DNA of 58,910 nt from Anaerolineae bacterium (GTDB taxonomy: Bacteria; Chloroflexota; Anaerolineae; 4572-78; J111), in contig JAFGDY010000065.1 in the NCBI GenBank assembly GCA_016931895.1, positions 1 through 58,910 of the forward strand, given 5' to 3'. The notes beneath the pieces are model-generated. The model was given only the letters and a program-made list of their open reading frames with translations. It did no database searches and was not told the origin of the DNA. A program made the position numbers and the translations under genes. Positions 53,685-58,910 of the stretch are shown here, one piece after another. Positions within the stretch are counted from its first letter, which is position 1. The number at the start of each line of letters is the position of its first letter.

Positions 53685-55438
53685 TGACCAGTAGTGGCTG
53701 GCTGCAAATTGGTTTTTATCTACTCATGCTTCTGCTGATGGTGAAACCGTTGGGCACGTATATGGCCTGCGTGTATAGCGGTGATTGTACCCCCTTGGAC
53801 CGGCTGCTTGGGCCGGTTGAACGATTACTTTACCGGCTGGCCGGGGTGAATCCTCAACAAGAGATGGATTGGAAAATTTACGCCCTGGCGATGCTGCTGC
53901 TCAATGGGCTGGGTTTTCTGGCGCTCTATCTGATTTTACGCCTGCAAAACCTGCTGCCGTTAAACCCGCAACACCTGGGGCCGGTAGAGGCCCACACCGC
54001 CCTGAACATTGCCATCAGTTTTGCCACCAACACCAACTGGCAAAATTACGGCGGCGAAACCACACTGGGCTACCTACCCCAAATGCTGGGGCTAACCGTG
54101 CAAAACTTTGTATCGGCGGCCACCGGAATGGCTGTGCTGGTCGCCTTGATTCGAGGGTTATCGCGACAATCTGCCCAAGCTATCGGGAATTTCTGGGTGG
54201 ATCTGACTCGCACTATCCTCTACATCCTGCTACCCCTGTCACTGGCCCTATCCCTGCTATTGGTTTCGCAGGGCGTCGTACAAACCTTCCAGGCCGCCCA
54301 GACTGTCCCGTTACTGCAACCCACCACCGATACCGGCGGCAATCTTGTCACCGAGCAGGTATTGGCCGTTGGCCTGGCAGCCTCGCAAATTGCCATCAAA
54401 CAGTTAGGCACCAACGGCGGCGGCTTCTTTAACACCAACTCGGCTCATCCGTTTGAAAACCCCACCCTGCTCTCCAACTTTTTTGAAATGCTGGCCATTT
54501 TGCTCATTCCGGCGGCATTATGTTACACCTTTGGTCAGATGGTGGGTGATACCCGCCAGGGCTGGGCGATTTTGATTTTTATGAACCTTTTCTTTATTCC
54601 CTTATTGGCTCTCAACGTTAGCGCCGAGTACGGCGGCAATCCCATTTTAACCACCCTGGGCATTGACCAAGCAGCCACCGACCTGCAACCCGGCGGTAAT
54701 ATGGAAGGCAAAGAGGTGCGTTTTGGCGTGGCCAACTCGGCCCTGTGGGCTACGGCGACCACCGCCGCCTCCAATGGCTCGGTCAACTCAATGCACGATT
54801 CCTACACCCCCCTGGGCGGGCTGGTTGAACTATTCTTGATGCAACTGGGCGAAGTTATCTATGGCGGAGTTGGCTCCGGCCTGTATGGTTTGCTGGTTTT
54901 TGCCATTGTGGCTGTATTTGTGGCCGGGCTAATGGTGGGCCGCACCCCGGAATATTTGGGTAAAAAAATTGAAGTGTTTGAAATGAAAATGGCCGCTATT
55001 GCCATCCTTATCCCGCCAATGATGGTCCTGCTGGGCACCGCCGCTGCCTTGACGACCGGCTACGGGTCAAGCGGTATTCAAAACAGCGGGCCGCATGGTT
55101 TTAGCGAAATTTTGTACGCTTACAGTTCGCAGGGCAACAACAACGGCAGCGCTTTTGCCGGCTACGGAGCTAACACCCCCTTCGTCAACATCACTGGTGG
55201 GCTGGCCATGCTCTTTGCTCGCTACTGGGTGGCCCTGCCTGCCCTGGCCATTGCCGGGTCGCTGGCACGCAAAAAGAAAGTGCCACCCAGTTCCGGCACG
55301 CTGCCTACCCACACCCCCCTGTTCATTGGTTGGCTGGCAGCAGTGGTGTTGATTGTTGGCGCACTCAGTTTTCTCCCGGCGCTGGCCCTGGGGCCAATTG
55401 TAGAGCAGTTGTTGCTCTATCAGGGAGTCGTTTTTTAG
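53684..55438 (+). CDS. kdpA: Potassium-transporting ATPase subunit A
   Basis: 584 residues, complete. The potassium-channel-like subunit with four pore loops: TNTNWQNYGGE, TNGGGFFNTNSAHPFENPT, NSMHDSYTPLGG and FAGYGANTPF all present. It selects K+ and passes it toward the KdpB canal. Ten or so membrane helices. The inserted 72-residue gene and two palindromic repeats, not kdpB, directly follow. Confidence 0.95.
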   Translation: MTSSGWLQIGFYLLMLLLMVKPLGTYMACVYSGDCTPLDRLLGPVERLLYRLAGVNPQQEMDWKIYALAMLLLNGLGFLALYLILRLQNLLPLNPQHLGPVEAHTALNIAISFATNTNWQNYGGETTLGYLPQMLGLTVQNFVSAATGMAVLVALIRGLSRQSAQAIGNFWVDLTRTILYILLPLSLALSLLLVSQGVVQTFQAAQTVPLLQPTTDTGGNLVTEQVLAVGLAASQIAIKQLGTNGGGFFNTNSAHPFENPTLLSNFFEMLAILLIPAALCYTFGQMVGDTRQGWAILIFMNLFFIPLLALNVSAEYGGNPILTTLGIDQAATDLQPGGNMEGKEVRFGVANSALWATATTAASNGSVNSMHDSYTPLGGLVELFLMQLGEVIYGGVGSGLYGLLVFAIVAVFVAGLMVGRTPEYLGKKIEVFEMKMAAIAILIPPMMVLLGTAAALTTGYGSSGIQNSGPHGFSEILYAYSSQGNNNGSAFAGYGANTPFVNITGGLAMLFARYWVALPALAIAGSLARKKKVPPSSGTLPTHTPLFIGWLAAVVLIVGALSFLPALALGPIVEQLLLYQGVVF

Positions 55439-55452
55439 GACAAGCGAACTTG

Positions 55453-55671
55453 ATGATACCAAAGGATTCAATTATTCGGGCCGTTAGTCTCATGCTCTTG
55501 GGCTTTGGTTTGTTTCAAATCATCGCTTCGCTCATCGCAGTTATTTTTTTAGTGCTAACCGGACACTGGAGCAATCATGTCTCCCAGATTGCGGCGATTG
55601 CTTTCTGGCTAACCCTGCCTATCACGTATCTGGTCTGGAAAAAATACTTTGGGGAGAAGTTCTCGTCCTGA
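55453..55671 (+). CDS. Small two-helix membrane protein inside the kdp operon
   Basis: ATG 55453, 72 residues, two hydrophobic helices (about 9-33 and 46-62) and a basic end (WKKYFGEKF). It occupies the kdpA-kdpB gap, where most operons have nothing, and its stop is 2 bases before the first palindromic repeat. No ribosome site stands out. The EKF ending recalls KdpF but the protein is longer. Unrecognised. Confidence 0.6.
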   Translation: MIPKDSIIRAVSLMLLGFGLFQIIASLIAVIFLVLTGHWSNHVSQIAAIAFWLTLPITYLVWKKYFGEKFSS

Positions 55672-55673
55672 AA

Positions 55674-55719
55674 GGAGTCCAGAGCTTGCTCTGGCATTTC
55701 AAAGCAAACTTTGGACTCC
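55674..55719 (+). repeat. Cruciform repeat, copy 1
   Basis: 46 bases, with GGAGTCC at one end and GGACTCC at the other. First hairpin CCAGAGC-TT-GCTCTGG is perfect; the second (CAAAG...CTTTG) is imperfect. Followed by AAACGCT, as in copy 2. Confidence 0.8.
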
Positions 55720-55742
55720 AAACGCTATTTTTAGAAGGAGCA

Positions 55743-55789
55743 GGAGTCCAGAGCTTGCTCTGGCATTTCCAAAGCAAGCTTTGGACTCC
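55743..55789 (+). repeat. Cruciform repeat, copy 2
   Basis: 47 bases: outer GGAGT/ACTCC arms enclosing two perfect hairpins, CCAGAGC-TT-GCTCTGG and CCAAAGC-AA-GCTTTGG. Direct repeat of copy 1, 69 bases downstream. Lies 38 bases before the kdpB start. Confidence 0.85.
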
Positions 55790-55826
55790 AAACGCTCCAA
55801 ACGCCTATTTTCACGGGGGTTTAACC

Positions 55827-56543
55827 ATGTCATCAACTCAAAAACAAACTAACCTAAAACGCCAACTTTACCAACGGGCGCTGCTTGGCTCTTTCATCAA
55901 GCTCGACCCGCGCCAACAAATCCGCAACCCGGTCATGTTCATCGTCGAGGTCGGCAGTGTTTTGCTGACCGCTCTCTTTGGCTGGACGCTCATCAACGGC
56001 CCTATCGAGAGTGACTCCACTGCCTTTATGGGCGCAGTGGCGCTCTGGCTCTGCTTTACGGCGCTGTTTGCCAACTTTGCCGAGGCGCTGGCCGAAGGGC
56101 GGGGCAAAGCCCAGGCCCAGGCGCTGCGCCAGACCCGGCAGAAAACCAGAGCCAAAAGACTCGCCAAAGCAGACAGAAATGCGCCCCAGGAACCAACCAC
56201 CTCCACAGAATTACGCCAGGGCGACCTGGTGCTGGTAGAAGCCAGGGACATCATCCCCGCCGACGGCGAGGTTATCGAAGGCGTGGCCCTGGTTGATGAA
56301 AGCGCCGTCACGGGCGAGAGCGCGCCGGTCATCCGCGAGTCCGGCGGCGACCGCAGCGCCGTGACCGGCGGCACCCGCGTTACCTCCGACTGGATTATCG
56401 TCAAAATCACCGCCAATCCCGGCGAGGGCTTTCTGGACCGGATGATTGGCCTGGTAGAAGGGGCCAGGCGCCAGAAACGCCCAACGAGATTGCCCTCAAC
56501 ATTCTGCTGGCCGGCTTTACGATTATTTTTCTGGTGGTGGTAG
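55827..56543 (+). CDS. kdpB: Potassium-transporting ATPase subunit B, N-terminal part (frameshifted)
   Basis: Starts [19 protein letters not shown] at ATG 55827; the first membrane helices and actuator domain with [11 protein letters not shown] (TGES motif) are intact. The frame breaks at AAA (56475-56477): it reads [12 protein letters not shown] where KdpB should read [13 protein letters not shown]. One extra A there restores the family sequence and joins this part to the next. With the base added the protein would have 695 residues, normal for KdpB (E. coli 682). Either an assembly homopolymer error or a real lesion that would abolish Kdp function. Confidence 0.85.
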   Translation: MSSTQKQTNLKRQLYQRALLGSFIKLDPRQQIRNPVMFIVEVGSVLLTALFGWTLINGPIESDSTAFMGAVALWLCFTALFANFAEALAEGRGKAQAQALRQTRQKTRAKRLAKADRNAPQEPTTSTELRQGDLVLVEARDIIPADGEVIEGVALVDESAVTGESAPVIRESGGDRSAVTGGTRVTSDWIIVKITANPGEGFLDRMIGLVEGARRQKRPTRLPSTFCWPALRLFFWWW

Positions 56544-57913
56544 CCACGCTGCTGCCCTTCTCCATTTACAGCGTCAGGGCCGTGGGACAGGGCCAACCGA
56601 TTACCATCACCGTGCTGGTGGCCCTGCTGGTCTGCCTAATTCCGACCACCATCGGCGGTTTGTTGAGCGCCATCGGCATTGCCGGGATGGACCGGCTGAT
56701 TCGACGCAACATCATCGCCCTGTCGGGCCGGGCGGTGGAGGCTGCCGGCGACGTGGACGTGTTGTTGCTGGACAAGACCGGCACCATCACTCTGGGCAAT
56801 CGTCAGGCGGTTGAGTTTATTTCGCTGAATGGTACTGACGTCCGAGAGGTAGCCGAACTTTCGCAACTGGCCTCGCTGGCCGATGAAACGCCTGAAGGTC
56901 GCAGCATTGTGGTGCTGGCCAAACAGGAATATGGCCTGCGTGGGCAAAAGGCCGGTCGGAATGAAGTCGCCTACGGGGCACGCTTTGTGCCCTTTAGCGC
57001 CCAAAGCCGCATGAGCGGCGTAGACCTGAACGGAACCAGCATCCGTAAAGGCGCTGCTGACGCCATTGCCGCCTACGCTCTTGAAAATAACTACACTCCA
57101 CCCCCGGAAATGAAAGCCATAGTTGAACGCATTGCCCACGACGGCGGTACGCCGTTGGTAGTGGCCCGCAACGGTGAGGTGGTTGGTATAATTCATTTAA
57201 AGGATGTACTGAAAGGCGGCATCAAAGAACGCTTCAGCCATCTGCGGAAAATGGGCATTCAAACAGTGATGATCACCGGGGACAACCCGCTCACTGCCGC
57301 CGCTATTGCCGCTGAGGCGGGGGTAGATAACTTTCTGGCCGAAGCCACGCCTGAGGCCAAACTGAAGCTTATTAGAGAATACCAGGCCGGAGGCCGACTG
57401 ATCGCCATGACCGGCGATGGCACCAATGACGCCCCGGCCCTGGCTCAGGCCGACGTGGCCGTGGCCATGAACACCGGCACCCAACCGGCCCGTGAAGCGG
57501 CTAATATGATCGATCTGGATAGCAACCCGACCAAGCTCATCGAGATTGTGGAAATCGGTAAGCAGTTGTTGATGACCCGCGGCGCGTTGACCACTTTTAG
57601 CATTGCCAATGACATAGCCAAATATTTTGCCATCATTCCGGCAGCTTTTGCGGCTACCTATCCCATTTTGGACAGCCTGAACATTATGCGGTTGGCTACA
57701 CCACAAAGCGCCGTCCTATCGGCGGTTATTTTTAATGCCCTCATCATTATTGCCCTGGTCCCGCTGGCGCTGCGGGGAGTGCCCTATCGTCCGGTAGGCG
57801 CGACGCAACTGCTGCGCAATAACCTGCTTATTTATGGCGGCGGCGGTCTGATTGCGCCTTTTATCGGCATCAAACTGATTGATATGATTTTGGTAGGACT
57901 GGGATTAGTATAG
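56534..57913 (+). CDS. kdpB: Potassium-transporting ATPase subunit B, C-terminal part (frameshifted)
   Basis: Second part of kdpB in the +1-related frame; the open frame can begin at GTG 56534 but true coding continues from 56478. It holds the phosphorylation site DKTGTIT, the nucleotide domain (FSAQSRMSG), [20 protein letters not shown], and the last helices. KdpB hydrolyses ATP to drive K+ uptake through KdpA. No ribosome site precedes 56534, arguing that it is not an independent gene. Confidence 0.87.
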   Translation: MVVATLLPFSIYSVRAVGQGQPITITVLVALLVCLIPTTIGGLLSAIGIAGMDRLIRRNIIALSGRAVEAAGDVDVLLLDKTGTITLGNRQAVEFISLNGTDVREVAELSQLASLADETPEGRSIVVLAKQEYGLRGQKAGRNEVAYGARFVPFSAQSRMSGVDLNGTSIRKGAADAIAAYALENNYTPPPEMKAIVERIAHDGGTPLVVARNGEVVGIIHLKDVLKGGIKERFSHLRKMGIQTVMITGDNPLTAAAIAAEAGVDNFLAEATPEAKLKLIREYQAGGRLIAMTGDGTNDAPALAQADVAVAMNTGTQPAREAANMIDLDSNPTKLIEIVEIGKQLLMTRGALTTFSIANDIAKYFAIIPAAFAATYPILDSLNIMRLATPQSAVLSAVIFNALIIIALVPLALRGVPYRPVGATQLLRNNLLIYGGGGLIAPFIGIKLIDMILVGLGLV

Positions 57914-57982
57914 CTGATAGCCGATAGCCGTTAGCAGGTAGCAAGTAGCAAAAAGCTAACCGCTAACTGCTAACCGCTAACG
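57911..57982. repeat. Heptad repeats TAGCNNN and their inverted set between kdpB and kdpC
   Basis: Six consecutive heptads of form TAGCNNN run from 57911 (the kdpB stop TAG is the first) to 57952. After a few A residues, four heptads of form GCTAACN follow (57955-57982), the inverse complement of the first type (GTTAGC). RNA from this stretch can fold into long, slipped hairpins. GAGG (57981-57984) at the end serves as kdpC ribosome site. Confidence 0.8.
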
Positions 57983-57995
57983 AGGAAACAATCAA

Positions 57996-58568
57996 ATGCA
58001 CACTCAACTTAAACCGGCAATTGTGTTATTGACCTTATTTACTCTCGTCACTGGCCTGCTTTATCCTTGGACCGTAACCGCATTGGCTCAACTTATTTTT
58101 CCACATCAGGCCAACGGCAGTTTGATTGTCAAAAATGGGCGGCTGGTTGGCTCAGAACTCATCGGCCAGCCGTTTGATGCCCCCCAATATTTCTGGGGCC
58201 GACCTTCGGCTACTCAGCCGTTCCCTTACAATGCAGCCGCTTCCTCCGGCTCCAATCTAGGGCCAACCAGCGCTATCTTAATGGCCAATGTGCAGGCGCG
58301 TCTCAACGCGCTGCGGGCTGTCGACCCGAACAACAACGCCCCTGCGCCGGTCGACCTGGTCACAGCCTCGGCCAGCGGGCTGGACCCGCATATCAGCGTA
58401 GCCGCGGCCCGCTATCAGGCGACGCGAGTGGCCCAGGTCAGAGGGCTTGATCTGGCAGAAGTCAACCGCCTGATTAATAAGCACACCGCAGGCCGCACCT
58501 TCGGCCTGTTGGGCGAGCCGCGAGTCAATGTGCTGCTTTTGAATCTGGCCCTGGATGGGTTAAAATAA
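57996..58568 (+). CDS. kdpC: Potassium-transporting ATPase subunit C
   Basis: 190 residues, complete. One N-terminal helix (8-30, [15 protein letters not shown]), then the outer domain with [20 protein letters not shown] and the family motif [15 protein letters not shown]. KdpC is the chaperone-like subunit that aids K+ binding in the complex. The first 12 bases of its leader derive from the heptad repeat. kdpD/kdpE regulators are not in the window. Confidence 0.94.
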   Translation: MHTQLKPAIVLLTLFTLVTGLLYPWTVTALAQLIFPHQANGSLIVKNGRLVGSELIGQPFDAPQYFWGRPSATQPFPYNAAASSGSNLGPTSAILMANVQARLNALRAVDPNNNAPAPVDLVTASASGLDPHISVAAARYQATRVAQVRGLDLAEVNRLINKHTAGRTFGLLGEPRVNVLLLNLALDGLK

Positions 58569-58577
58569 AAGAAAAAG

Positions 58578-58624
58578 GGAGTCCAAAGCTTGCTTTGGCA
58601 AAACCAGAGCAAGCTCTGGACACC
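58578..58624 (-). repeat. Cruciform repeat, copy 3, inverted
   Basis: 47 bases: CCAAAGC-TT-GCTTTGG, then CCAGAGC-AA-GCTCTGG, with GGAGTCC at one end and GGACACC at the other. It is the reverse complement arrangement of copies 1 and 2, with CAAAA in place of the central spacer. It lies 9 bases after kdpC. Confidence 0.85.
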
Positions 58625-58669
58625 GCGACAACTCCTACCTCGCTTTGGCAAAACGGGCAGGTGCATCTT

Positions 58670-58843
58670 ATGCTTAAAAAACATCGCAATACACCAGTAC
58701 ATTTATTTTTAGACAACACAGGCTATTTTGTAACCGGCGCTATTTATCAAAAACGCTATCTATTAAAAGACCCTGAAATCAAAGACAATTTACTTGATTT
58801 AATACAAACCTACTTCACCCAATATATACTAAACGCACGCTGA
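58670..58843 (+). pseudogene. Truncated REP-associated tyrosine transposase (RAYT, Y1_Tnp family)
   Basis: 57 residues from ATG 58670. The sequence HLFLDNTGYFVTGAIYQKR and LLKDPEIKDNLLDLIQTYF resembles the N-terminus of RAYT proteins, where HLYLDNTxYFIT precedes the HUH motif. The HUH and catalytic tyrosine regions are missing; translation stops at 58843 and I see no continuation in other frames before the window ends. It lies 46 bases after a cruciform repeat, just as RAYT genes are flanked by the palindromes they mobilise. Called a remnant, not an active enzyme. Confidence 0.55.
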
Positions 58844-58880
58844 AATTTCCAATTTGTCCTAACCGGAAAATGGGGTATGC

Positions 58881-58909
58881 TCTGGTTCAAAATACAGAGG
58901 TGAACCAGA
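58881..58909. repeat. 9-bp inverted repeat at the window end
   Basis: TCTGGTTCA (58881-58889) and TGAACCAGA (58901-58909) are perfect inverted complements with an 11-base spacer. Cause unknown; the window ends one base later. Confidence 0.5.
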
Positions 58910-58910
58910 A

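Noticed and set aside
56470-56545. Programmed ribosomal frameshift in kdpB
   Set aside because: No slippery heptamer with a downstream pseudoknot is evident, and kdpB is not known to use one; a lost A is simpler.
57911-57982. CRISPR-like array
   Set aside because: Seven-base period with no spacers, no long repeats and no cas genes.

Overview
The window looks like a chromosomal segment of an uncultured Chloroflexota bacterium, probably Anaerolineae-like. This is inferred from gene style and not from any marker gene: FHA-coupled Ser/Thr kinases with long Pro/Thr-rich stalks, lipoproteins with the same stalks, C-type glycosyltransferases with large extracellular tails, a non-pyrrolysine MttB-family methyltransferase and glpABC. 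I see no rRNA, tRNA, CRISPR array or intact insertion sequence. No gap between genes exceeds about 300 bases.

Layout. (1) 53-7991 (+): an FHA membrane protein with cysteine-paired repeats, then two receptor-like kinases (kinase-FHA-TM-TSP3 repeats); the second carries an additional kinase domain. (2) 8126-8914: an unrecognised gene behind a consensus-like promoter with a LexA-type box. (3) 8829-13551 (-): glpA-glpB-glpC plus a frameshifted membrane-anchored gene. (4) 13641-18303 (-): histidine kinase, polytopic membrane protein, frameshifted glycosyltransferase. (5) 18457-22735 (+): a small nucleotidyltransferase and a fused GHMP kinase/UDPGP-type pyrophosphorylase. (6) 22759-26108 (-): PQQ-type sugar dehydrogenase, MFS exporter, lipoprotein. 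(7) 26237-36936 (-): a six-gene directon from a promoter that seems to give a leaderless mRNA: glycosyltransferase-PA14-NHL fusion, SH3b protein, FabL-like reductase, kinase-STAND ATPase, membrane-STAND ATPase and TVP38-like protein. (8) 37201-39438 (+): SIMPL protein and zinc-ribbon membrane protein. (9) 39487-41992 (-): NDH-2 and kbl. (10) 42240-43001 (+): a sugar isomerase. (11) 43029-50558 (-): two S9 peptidases, MttB-family protein, M20D amidohydrolase and creatininase. (12) 50860-58568 (+): potassium uptake (KimA-like permease, small membrane proteins, a PRC-barrel-like protein, kdpF-A-B-C), interspersed with palindromic repeats and followed by a fragment of a REP-associated transposase.

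How they fit together. Much of the window is devoted to sensing and envelope functions: phosphorylation-dependent signalling that spans the membrane (1, 4, 7), cell-surface sugar work (4, 5, 7), respiratory-chain electron entry (glpABC, NDH-2) and breakdown of peptides or small nitrogen compounds (11). The potassium region pairs a secondary and a primary K+ importer. The most unusual items are the coupled kinase-STAND / membrane-STAND pair, the receptor-kinase island, the reversed kinase-pyrophosphorylase fusion, the LexA-box gene of unknown function, and the cruciform repeats next to a RAYT fragment.

Three genes (a glp-linked gene, a glycosyltransferase and kdpB) are each broken by what looks like one missing base. 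At least two of these are in homopolymer runs, so assembly or sequencing error should be excluded before calling them pseudogenes.
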